This document shows positions 26,801 to 35,800 of a stretch of 64,000 bases of DNA, in pieces. The DNA is from Opisthocomus hoazin (Eukaryota > Chordata > Aves > Opisthocomiformes > Opisthocomidae). Location: assembly GCF_030867145.1 (NCBI RefSeq), contig NC_134414.1:77428504-77492503 (forward strand), given 5' to 3'. A model generated the notes under the pieces. It made no database searches. It was not told the DNA's origin and saw only the letters and a list, made by a program, of their open reading frames with translations. Each line of letters begins with the position of its first letter. Position 1 is the stretch's first letter. The translations under genes and the position numbers were made by a program.

Positions 26801-29572
26801 TATGTTACCAGTCATGCCATAATGATTACAGATACTTAAGAGTATAATCATACGTCACAAAGACACTGCTCTTGGAAGTGTGTTACAGATTCAGAGTTCT
26901 CTCATTGTTCAGATATATAATTTTACATCTCCACGAAATCCTGGCACTGTGCAAGGTGGGTAAAATTTCTCGGGTGCCCAATGTATACTTACCAGATCTG
27001 TTGTGTGTGTTGCATGCTAAAATACCCCAAGTGAGGTGCTAAGTTGGACAGTCTCAGATCTCTCTCAGTACAGAGGGAACACATTCTCTTTAACTATCCT
27101 TCTAAGCACAGCATTTCATTGAACCTTCTATATCTCCTGACTGATTTAATACTGAATGAACAGCTCAGTCCCAGAAGCTCCTAGGTAACAATTTTTAGAG
27201 CCTTGAGAAGTGAAATAGGATAGAAATAGCTTCTGCACTGGCAGACAGTGCCAAGATATAAATTCTGCTTCTCTGTCTATGGGTAACTCAGACGCCCGTG
27301 TGGTGCCATGGAATACGGGCTGCCGCTGCCGCTTCAAAGAGCCCATGCGAAAGAGGGTGATGCCTGTAGCCAGTGATCTTCCCAGAAGACAAAGCTGTGC
27401 CAGCAGAAGCGCTTGGCGTTAATCCCGAATACTAAGAAGGCTTCCCTGGGACGGGGCTAGCTCACGGAGGCAGCAGCGTGCCAGTGCTGCCTCTATCGCC
27501 TCCTGCGCAGCAAGAACCCTGCACTGATGCAGGAGTGTGTGTGGCCTATACCAGTGTAGCATTCCCAGTGCAAATGGCCTACTTTCTTGCTTCAGATGGT
27601 ACTGTTAGAAACCCAGATAGCTGTATTATATCCTGGAATAAGAGAAGATCTCTAGATGATGAAAAATAGCAGCGGTTAGATTAACAAGAAGTAATACCTA
27701 ATAAATTGCCTAGGCAAGATTATGAACTGCAATAATGCTCAACATTGTCATAGCACTTAAAACACCAGGGGTTGAAATGATCCCAAAATACGGTTTCTGT
27801 GTCAGAATAGGAAACTCTAGATTTCAGCTGGCAATGTTCCCTAAAATTCATGCCTTGCATTTTATTTCCCTGTATCAGCTAACAGAGAAACATGCCAAGA
27901 AGCTCCTGACTGCAGCGTGTGAGGCTTGGTGCCACTGTACTTCTCCCACTTTCTCCCACATGGCACCAGACGCTATCACGTCAGGGTGGTTTTTGATATT
28001 GGCAAGAAAATCCATGGGAGAATGTGTTCAATTTCTTTTTTATGGAAAATCCATTCACCATCAACCCTCCAGAAATACAGTGCCCTAACCCACAAAATTT
28101 GGGAGGTGGAAGGGAAACACGAGAGAGCAAGGTTGTTTCCAAATCCTATACATGTTAGTAGAGGTGTGCAAAGGGCTTGAAATACATTTTGTGTTGAAGA
28201 CTCTAATGACCTCCTCATAGATACCATTATGAATAAGGGATACAGAGGGATAGTTTTAATTTGTAAAGCTGAGTATCATGGACGCTAACATGAAACCACT
28301 GGAGCTTTCTGAACAGGTATCAGCTCAAGTGGGAGGAATGTGACCAATGTGTGATGAGCGTGCGTGGTCTTTGGACCGTGACAGGCACCACATCCACCCC
28401 CTTTGCTCCTGTTCTTCCAAACTGGTCTCATTCTCTCTGCATTACTTGGATTTTATCCCTCTCTATGCCTAGGAGTTGGTGAAGCAGCAATGGAGCAAAC
28501 CTTCACACTTGGCACCTAAAACCACTTCTGAAGAACAGAGGAAAGAGACGAAGTCTGAAGTGAGGGAGCCGCTGCTGAGACTGAGTTCACTGTCACATTA
28601 TTTCCCTGGTAGGAAATAAAATGCTTAAAATAAAGCCTGTTATCTCACAACCTTGTCCAAAGAAATCCTGCTTCACTGTGCTGGAAAAGGGAGTAGGGGA
28701 TAGATCGTAATTTCTTCCCCAGCCCCACATCAGCAAGGGCAAACTGTTTTCTCAGCATGCACGTCTGGGGGTTTATGTGGTGGCGGATTCTTTTGACCGC
28801 TTTGACTACAGAGTAGCCAAAACTCGTGTTGAAAGAAATGTGAATCAAGAGTGCTTGGCCATTTCACAGGACAGGGTCCCAAATGCACTATCGCAGTGCA
28901 AAACATAAAATGCACGCAAAATCATTTTCAATAGGGTTCAATTTTAATGTGGTTTCCTCAGCAAGCTGGAATGATGGAATCTCAAACTGTCTGCCCATCA
29001 GTCCTCCCACAATAACTTCAAATCTATTGGGTGAATTTGAATTTGAAAGAAGGACAGAAGTTTGGAAGGTAATAAAATTCCTGTGAGCTGGAGGCTGGGT
29101 AAAGGAGAAATTCACACATGAATGTTAATGAAGGGACTTCATCTTGTTTGGCTTGGGTGTGAAACACAGGGCATGACAAGGAATCCAGGTCATCATGTTG
29201 GTTTTGGTAAGTTTAGGGACCAAAAGATATTCTTCATGAGAAAAACACTGCATTCTTTTGAGGACGGAATGGCTATTGCCTCAATAACATTGTGCAGAAG
29301 AAGCTTCCATGTGAAATGTAAAGATTTTCTGCTGTGGGGCAAAGGATGGGAAGTTTTTAAGGAAAAGGCTAGGGTGTGTAGCTGCACAGGAAGTGAACGT
29401 AAAATGTCCATGTGTTTTATTCACAGCAGCTCCATCACCAGCACTGGTGGATAAAGAGGCAATGAGCCACTTGAAGAAAGTCAGTAATACTGCTCCGGAT
29501 CAGCCATCGTGGATGGAACTGGCCAAAAAGAAATCGCAAGCCTGGAGTGATATGCCACAGATTATAAAATAG
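2779..29572 (+). CDS. CRACDL: CRACDL (KIAA1211L) actin-dynamics regulator-like protein, spliced gene, 10 coding exons
   Basis: Joined exons 2779-2845, 3812-3977, 6884-7019, 7385-7549, 8174-8242, 11496-11726, 13878-15489, 26540-26739, 28473-28608 and 29427-29572 total 2928 nt: 975 codons plus TAG, with no in-frame stop and compatible phases at all nine junctions. Landmarks are a Lys-rich N-terminus (residues 24-42), SHDSIFIP (90-97), [15 protein letters not shown] (109-123), GPPPP (133-137), [17 protein letters not shown] (151-167), [16 protein letters not shown] (252-267), SPFQVKLR (685-692), [13 protein letters not shown] (838-850) and the C-terminal [10 protein letters not shown]. These match, from memory, the CRACD/CRACDL family. 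CRACDL is chosen over CRACD because the N-terminal blocks fit CRACDL and the long Glu/Arg coiled coil of CRACD is absent; the length is close to that of human CRACDL (about 960 aa). CRACD inhibits actin capping protein; a similar cytoskeletal role here is inferred. The first codon is uncertain because the exon is open upstream of the ATG. Confidence 0.93.
3812..3977 (+). CDS. CRACDL: CRACDL Lys-rich exon (residues 23-78)
   Basis: The acceptor is TATACTTAG at 3811 and the donor is AA|GTAAGT, a full consensus. The two leading bases complete a Gly codon with the preceding exon. It encodes [19 protein letters not shown], a strongly basic block shared with CRACD/CRACDL, followed by a Ser-rich stretch and an acidic YDSEDEL end. 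The basic block could bind acidic lipids or act in nuclear or nucleolar targeting; this is inference only. Confidence 0.9.
5002..5024 (+). repeat. 23-nt T tract
   Basis: An uninterrupted T run in a CRACDL intron. It could be a simple homopolymer or the poly(A) end of an old minus-strand retrocopy; no source sequence was recognised to its right. Confidence 0.85.
6884..7019 (+). CDS. CRACDL: CRACDL exon with SHDSIFIP block (residues 78-123)
   Basis: The acceptor is TATTATTCTAG at 6883 and the donor is CAG|GTAATT. The single leading G completes a Lys codon with the AA of the previous exon. It encodes [17 protein letters not shown] and [15 protein letters not shown], the most recognisable N-terminal signature of the CRACD/CRACDL pair. 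The Met codon at 6900 is internal to the exon and is not the likely start. Confidence 0.95.
7385..7549 (+). CDS. CRACDL: CRACDL proline-rich exon (residues 124-178)
   Basis: This exon is 165 nt, phase 0 at both ends, with donor AGA|GTGAGT. The acceptor is CCGAAG at 7384 with a weak pyrimidine tract, but a branch-point-like TGCTAAT lies 25-30 nt upstream. It encodes GPPPP and [17 protein letters not shown], blocks I recall from human CRACDL. The SEDD and RSPP segments look like phosphorylation sites (inference). Confidence 0.92.
8174..8242 (+). CDS. CRACDL: CRACDL short cassette-type exon (residues 179-201)
   Basis: This is a 69-nt exon, phase 0 at both ends, with a strong acceptor (CTCATTCCATCCCACAG) and donor CAG|GTAACT. 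It encodes [20 protein letters not shown] and two further acidic residues plus Gln. I cannot match it to a remembered human block, so it is placed by splice signals, phase and composition. Its length allows it to be skipped without a frameshift, making it a candidate alternative exon. Confidence 0.72.
10482..10560 (+). repeat. Purine-rich (A/G) low-complexity stretch
   Basis: Imperfect AAGAAG/AAAGAA units over about 80 bases within an intron. Confidence 0.6.
11496..11726 (+). CDS. CRACDL: CRACDL exon with [10 protein letters not shown] block (residues 202-278)
   Basis: The acceptor is a run of ten T ending TTCAG at 11495; the donor is CAG|GTACTT. It is 231 nt, phase 0 at both ends. It ends in [20 protein letters not shown], closely matching the [15 protein letters not shown] block of CRACD. 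The [10 protein letters not shown] part resembles the core of capping-protein-interaction motifs (LxHxTxxRPK), which would fit the actin-capping role of the family; that link is inferred. Confidence 0.93.
13878..15489 (+). CDS. CRACDL: CRACDL large central exon (residues 279-815)
   Basis: This 1612-nt exon has acceptor TTTCCTGCAG at 13877 and donor CCTG|GTAAGA, leaving phase 1. It starts [18 protein letters not shown], as in the family. The middle is Ser/Glu/Lys-rich, poorly conserved and probably disordered. Near the end are [17 protein letters not shown] (685-701), matching a conserved SPF-x-(I/V)-KLR block of CRACD, and a Pro motif, [10 protein letters not shown] (765-774), that could bind SH3 domains. 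The long Glu/Arg helix of CRACD is missing, as expected for CRACDL. Confidence 0.95.
20081..20518 (-). mobile_element. CR1 LINE, 5'-truncated 3' end
   Basis: On the + strand it begins with tandem CAGAATCA units and the TTGGAAGGGACCTCTGTGGG block, the reverse complement of the CR1 3' terminus. The - strand encodes the end of the CR1 reverse-transcriptase [54 protein letters not shown]. Only the C-terminal ORF2 tail is present, so it is a dead fragment. The typical bird CR1 pattern helps identify the organism. An A tract lies just before it at 20037-20054. Confidence 0.95.
23740..24656 (+). mobile_element. Ancient decayed CR1-type LINE relic, sense strand
   Basis: Degenerate sequence keeps the order of a CR1-like 3' half: a region like [17 protein letters not shown] (reverse-transcriptase downstream block) near 23760, 'accaagctgg' near 23845, 'gtgtaccagttttgagcgct' near 24180, and 'ggagggttttaagaacaggt' near 24510. 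It ends 'agactagatggcatcctgag' and 'cttccagccttactctctat' at the LINE 3' end. Stops and indels are frequent. It is much older than the two young CR1 copies. Confidence 0.7.
26540..26739 (+). CDS. CRACDL: CRACDL exon with [13 protein letters not shown] (residues 816-882)
   Basis: The acceptor is CTGTCAACAG at 26539 and the donor is GAG|GTACTT. It begins AG, completing a Glu codon with the G left by the large exon across an 11-kb intron. It encodes [19 protein letters not shown], the counterpart of the EPAWITLARQKQRG-type block in CRACDL and of PLWITLALQKQKG in CRACD, followed by a Lys/Glu-rich tail. Confidence 0.93.
26740..29426 (+). other. CRACDL last two introns (26740-28472 and 28609-29426)
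   Basis: GT-AG introns with no recognisable repeat or RNA gene. Short open frames at 27735-28088 and 29122-29454 show no family similarity. Confidence 0.6.
28473..28608 (+). CDS. CRACDL: CRACDL penultimate exon (residues 883-928)
   Basis: The acceptor is CCCTCTCTATGCCTAG at 28472; the donor is CCTG|GTAGGA, leaving phase 1. It encodes [20 protein letters not shown] and a basic/acidic tail ending in [12 protein letters not shown] residues. The frame was fixed by the phases of both neighbours. Confidence 0.85.
29427..29572 (+). CDS. CRACDL: CRACDL last coding exon with conserved C-terminus (residues 928-975, stop)
   Basis: The acceptor is GTTTTATTCACAG at 29426; the leading CA completes an Ala codon. 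It encodes a tail ending [20 protein letters not shown] followed by TAG at 29570-29572. This C-terminus is nearly identical to the LAKRKAKAWSDCPQIIK end of CRACD and is the clearest family signature in the gene. Confidence 0.96.
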
Positions 29573-29835
29573 AATGATGCTGAGAAATAACATCTTTCAT
29601 AATTAAGTCAAGTATTTAACTGAACTTCTACAGACCAGCTAATCACAGTGAAGAATCTCTTGATGCAGGAGAAGGGTTTTATTATACAGCTGTGGAGAAA
29701 GAGTGCAATAGGTGCAGTCAAAAAGTTTACCTTCAACTTTGTAGCAATCAGGATTGCAATGGCAATGGATTACTTAAATTATGCTAAGGACATACTTACA
29801 CTTTGGAAAATAAAACTTTTTGCCTTATGTATTTC
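29573..29835 (+). other. CRACDL: CRACDL 3' UTR (short form)
   Basis: The sequence after the stop codon runs to a canonical AATAAA at 29809. The predicted cleavage site is about 15-25 nt further on, within a T/G-rich stretch. A second AATAAA at 30184 could give a longer UTR. Confidence 0.55.
29809..29814 (+). terminator. CRACDL: Polyadenylation signal AATAAA of CRACDL
   Basis: A canonical hexamer 237 nt after the CRACDL stop codon, followed by T-rich sequence including TTATGTATTTCC and TGCTTTTAATG. Confidence 0.6.
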
Positions 29836-32800
29836 CTGCGTTTTCTGCTTTTAATGATGTTTGCATTGAAATAGGACCTTTGCTAAACTTTGCTGAACTT
29901 CTGTTGTTGCTGGAAACTTCTATTTGTTATGGTTTTCTCTGTTTACATTTATAAATTGTACACTAACATCCTGGTTTTGTTGATGTGTCCCACTGGAATC
30001 ACCTGACACTCTTTCTATCAAAGCTGTTTGCACCATGGAGGTGTTCAGGAGTAGCTCCTAGCGAGTACTCCTTTAAAATGTGTGGCTTGAGCCGCGCGTT
30101 TGCCTGGCTGAGCCAAGTGGGCCAGTTTCTGGGCTTAGGTTACATTTCATGAGGCACAAACACGCACATTTATGCATGACCATGAATAAAAATTCCTCGG
30201 CTCCGCCTGTGTGCCACCTTGGTTGCACAATGTTTGCAAGCAGGTGAGCAGTAAGGAAACTGAACTGCAGTCGGAAGCTCATCAGTGCCTTCACAGTTGC
30301 TTTCCTGCCTGAATTTATCTGGTTGCAACTGGTTTTCCTTTATGTGAAATTACCATTCTCAGTTAGGAGGATGGTATGAGCAGCAATGGACAATGTGAAT
30401 TTAGTTAAAACATAAGGACTGAAAAGCTTTCAGCTAGAGTCCAAACTGAAATACTGGGAAAAGCTGTGAACTTCATTGCAGTGTCAGCTTCACGTATCAG
30501 CCCCTACATAATCTTAATTATTCTCATTAAAAAACAGTAACATATAGCATCTCTGTACTTTCCTACCTTTACATAAAATTCTCATGCTCATCGGCCTGAG
30601 TCTCCCCCAGCAGTTTGAGACTCCCACGCATGAAGTCTCCCAGGCTCATCACCTTCTAACAAGATAGACGAGAGAAATAATTGCTGCTGATTGACTGAAA
30701 TCACGCTGAATATATTGTAAGACCTCCCCGTGAGTTAAAGAAGCAAACAATAAACCCTGTTAGGGGATTTGTTTGAAACTAAATGCCCCACTGCAACGAC
30801 AAACATTTCACGTTGTGTACGTACATGTGTGTGAAGTACTACCTTGGCACTGTGCTCCCTAGTTTTATTTATGTACATATTTGTGATTTTTTTTTCTTGT
30901 CACATGAACAGTCTTTCTGCAAAAACACAGGGAGACTTTCGGAAACCTAGGATTTCCTAACACCTGCATTTGCAGTTTCGAAATCTTGTCTTAGAGCTCT
31001 AAGGAGGTAGGGAGGAAACTCCCGAGGTAATGACAGCTGCGTTTTGTAACGGATAAGGAAACGGGGCATCGGAACATGTGAATCTCCAAAACACTGATAA
31101 TGGTTTTCAGACAGGTCATCTTTCCTTGTCAAAAATAGGATGAGGAAAACCAAGTTTTACATAGTTTGTCAAAGCCTTTGGATAAAGCCAGTCAGATGCA
31201 CAGCTGCTGAAGGCCCGATGCGGCCGCTGGACGGCCGCGCTACAGCCCGTCGCAGGAGCTGTCAGCACGCCCGGCTCAAACTCATTGCTGCCAGCCGGCC
31301 CAGGGTTTGCTCCTGTAGGCAGGGTGGGCATCCCCGCTGAAAGGGGAAGCGGCAAGAGAGCTCTCTGCTAAACAGACCCACAACACAAACAGTAACTTCA
31401 TTACGGGACATGCAACCTTGGGCTCGGCTGCCCAAAGGTTGGTCATGCAAATCACTTTCGCATTGCTGCCCCGGAGGCAAGCATGAACACTCCTTAATCT
31501 CAAGTGATCTTTTTTTTTTTTTGTATTCAAATCATACTCTAGGGCCTACAGTAGAAATAGGCACATTTTTCAGATACAATAAAAAATAGCTGAACTCCCT
31601 CTCCCTCTCCAAAACACTTTTTCTGTAATAAATACCTCATTAGAATAAAGTGTAATTTTAAGATATGCTATTCTCTTTTGTAGCAATCTTTAAAAAACAG
31701 TTTCTGCATTAAAGGAATATAATATATTAAAAAAAGGGCCAAATTTATATTCTCTAATTATTGCCACCCCATACAAAGAGCAGAGTGCTTTCAGGAAATG
31801 TAGTTAAAGCTACGGTCTGTCTCCTTACAATCCTCTCCCTGTTTAAAATGATTAAAACTGTGTTGAATCATGACTGAATTCCCAGACCACGACCTGTGCA
31901 GCTGTATGGGGAAGGGTACAAATCTCTTGGAGTATCTCCTGTCTCCATAGACGGAAGCTCGGAGTAACGGAGATAAAAGGTGGAGACATCGTGGCAAGAC
32001 CTGTGCAATCTCAAAGAAAACAAGCCTTGTGTTCTTCTCCTTAGATGCGTGCCGAGGAAAGGAGGTGAGGGGCAACGAGCTCTTCACGGAGCGCAGCCCT
32101 GCTCCACGTGTGGCATTTGGGATCTGAATTTGGGAGTGTGCTGAGATGGGAAGCGTGGGGTGGACACCCGCCTGCATTTTGCCGTTGACTGCGACGTGTC
32201 CAGGAATTGCTGCCTTACGGTTTCCACTGGCTCAACTCACTTGCAGTTTGTAGCACTGAGCGGGTACGAATGACTGCCATGAGCGGTGACAGCAAGCTTG
32301 GTGAAACCCTACGAGCCCATAAGCAACCTTCACCTGACCTCCAATGGGATGGGACTGCAGCCACGCAGGCTGCTCAGGCCTGCCTGAAATAAACTCAGGT
32401 TCTTGACCAATTCTGCCCTAATTATGGAGGAGTTCAAGTATCTCAAAATACGCTTCAGAGAAGCACTAACATGACGGGCTTCTTTTCACACAATACGTAA
32501 TTACACTGGAACTGGTTGCCATAGGCTGTTGTAGACACCAAAGGTGTAGCTGACTTCAAAAATCAGCTAGACAAATCCATGGAAGACAAAATCCATCAAG
32601 CGCCACTCAACATGAAAGCCAGGGCCTTGACCTGGAAGATTGCCAAAGGCTTTGGGGAGCGGTGTGACTGGTGGACTTGTCTTCTTCGTATTCTCCTACC
32701 ACTGCCAGTGGCCCTGGCTTTGCTGCAAGAGAAGGCACTAGGCGACCTGGAACTCTGATCTAACCGACTAGGGGAATTTTAATTATTTTCTCACGACGTC

Positions 32801-35800
32801 AGTTTGTACTCAGATTTCTTCATTCTAAGTCAAAGTGTCACGCAAGTAGGTCTTGCTATAGCGGTCTTGTCAACAGGTAGGCAGAAAATAGTTTTAGAGC
32901 CCATGTATTCTTCTTTGACCGAATGGTTCATTTGTGGCAATGGAAAGATGCAAATACAAATATATTCTTCTTCTCTGTATGAACAGTGATTTATGTTTCC
33001 CACTCAATACCACCAGAAAAGCCTTTCAGATCTGATCAGCTTTCCTAAGAACGTCACTGCACTTTTCCAGCTGAGAAGCAGTACAACTGACTCAGGCTAA
33101 TCCATTTTGCTCAGGCAGCTTCAATATATATTGTTGATCTATAACATCTCACAGGGAAATAAAATGTGAAAATTCACCCTTTGTTCATGGCTCACGCACA
33201 TAAACTAACGTAGTTTGGACTACAGTCAAAGAACAACAACAGAAGGACTTGAAAAATGGAGGAGTTTCTCCTCCCGGAAGCGCTGCATGGTACGTCTTTG
33301 GCTTTCTGCTTAACGAAGACGGGGACAATCTGCCAGCAGTTGTCCTTCCCAGCGGTGCAGGACCGCGCACAATGAAAACGAAATCGCGTACCGGGTGTCT
33401 TTCAGCGCAAAATCTCTAGATTTGGTGACTTACGCAATTTAGTAGTTGGATTATCCTAATTAGCTACCTCCTAATGTTTAGTAATTTTAAGCAAAATATT
33501 ACAGCTAAATTATTTTAATGTACAACGAAGTGCCATAAATTTTTAAGGCCAAAATATCCCTCTGGCCTTTACTTTGATACGGTGTTTTGCACTGTGTTGC
33601 TTTTGACAGTAAAAACGTTTACTAAATCTCTTGCATTTTTTTTCAAGATGGAGAGGAGTATAAAATCTTGTTGCCAGTGAAAATATCCAGCAGCAGCATA
33701 GCAAGCAGCTTGCTGTAATTTTGCAATGCCATTCATTCCCTCCTAGTCTCGAGGAGCTTAATAAACTTGCCAAAATGTTTGCTTTGTATACATGGTGAGC
33801 GCTCTGCTGTGGGTGACAAAGGTTTAATTACAGGACTTTGTGTTTGTGGTTAGAAGATAACTTTTGTACTGTTATAGAGTCCAAAAAAAAAAGAAAAAAA
33901 GGCCATTTGTGAACACTGGGCAGCGCCGCATGTCTCATAAAACCCCGGGGAGGGGAGTAAGTGTAACCCTGTGTGATCCAGCACAGAGTGGCTGCGTGGG
34001 ATTAACTTGCAGGAGAAGGCATTTCGGTTCCAAGTGGGCACAGGACTCAGGCTCACACACTCCTGGCGTTCACCAAGCCGCTCAGCAAGCAATAGGAACT
34101 GCTGAGTTTTTATAGCATGGGATCTGTTATTGTCTGACCTCACAAAATAGACACCGTGCGAAGATTTTAATGGATTATTACTCCCAGATGGTTCTCTGCA
34201 TCTTGTTACACTTTGAAGCAGGAGACTGATGGGACACATATCACAGCCCATTCAGATCCTCTCCCGTTGCCGCGTCTTGCAGCACCGTTGCTGCAGATTC
34301 TCATTCTCTGTGTACGCTGGCTGCATTCCCAGAAGAAAACCTCTCTCGCTCACCTAAGGCAGCTTAAATGGAGGTCATTTAGGAAAATGTTGAACTATCT
34401 CCCTCTCCGGGATCCCAAATCGCTCTCTTAAGGACTGTTAGGAATGCAGCTAAGAGTGTGTAAGATTTTAGAGAAGCAAAGTGATGGGGGACAATTTTCC
34501 TTCTTTCCATCTCACACACCTTCACACCGAGTACGTACACTGTTGAATTCTTTCTGCTTTGTTTGTTTACTTATTTGCATATGAAACGGTGTATGTTGCA
34601 GGTTCACAGTTCCACTGAAGGCTATTCAAGAATGCTGAGCCAGGTACCGTGGTATCTGAGGGCCTCTTAACTCCCTGTCATTTTTTCCCACATATGGTTT
34701 GATTTCTCAAGTTTAGAACTGACATGTAATTTATTACCCTGCCTTTGAAAGTCAAATCTGCCTGAGAAACATTTTAATAAAAAAAGGAAGAAGAAATCTC
34801 TGCTGTTTACTGGAAAATGGCACTTTGCACCAATGGGTCCCGTGATGATTACCAGCACACGGCTTCCATGCCAGCACTCGTCACCCTTGCCAGCAGCTCT
34901 AGGACAAGGTAACCGGGCTGCCCGCGCTGCTCTTGGGCCAGACCGCGGAAAAGCATGGCCCCATCAGAGACGGCGAGGAGGCAGAGGAATCGGGCAAGAC
35001 CCCCCTCTTGCCAGCCACCACCGGTGCTGCCCTCCCCAGCCAGCAGTTGGTATCAGACTGCGCTGAGGTGAAGCAATGGTATTTACATGGCTCCAGGGTC
35101 CAACTCCAGCCACGGGACTGTGTGTGCGAGTGACAGCCTGGGGTGCTGTAAAGATTTCAACACCACACCAGAAACTGGGAGCCGCTGAACTGCAGAGTCA
35201 AGTTTATCCCAAAGTCATGTTCTGGTGATTGTGTCTCCCAAGGAAATCCTATTCCCACATTATTTTTATTCCTCCTGCCTCGAATTTAACAAGACTATCA
35301 GTAACCCCCCCAAAACATTGCCTACATCGAAGACACAAGGAGAACCAAAGAGCAGAGGAAAACAGAGTTGTGACAAGAGGAGAATTCAGATAATAACCCT
35401 TCAGGAAAGTAAGAGCCACCTTTCTCAGCAGAAAGAACAGAGACTCCTTAATAAGCCGTTGGCTCGTCCTCTCTGCACTCAGCACCAGAGATAATTTTGA
35501 TGGGCAGGCTGCCGGCAGACAAGGCAGAAGGATAAGGCCCTGAGCCTGTCCAGGCAAAACAGACACCATCTTCCCCATCTGGCCACTCCTTTAAAACACG
35601 GGCTGACTCCATTTAACTCCCTTGCCTCTCCCTGCAGCACTCACCTCGAGTATGCAAAAGGGATTGCTTTTTGCCTAATGAAGCCTTTTGTTTGGTTCGT
35701 GCCTTTACTCTGAACAACAAAAAAAGACTTCCAAGGAAGAGGAGCCATGGCACAAGTCGCTCCCCGCACCCCAGCCTCGTGGCATTGCAAAGCTCGCCCG

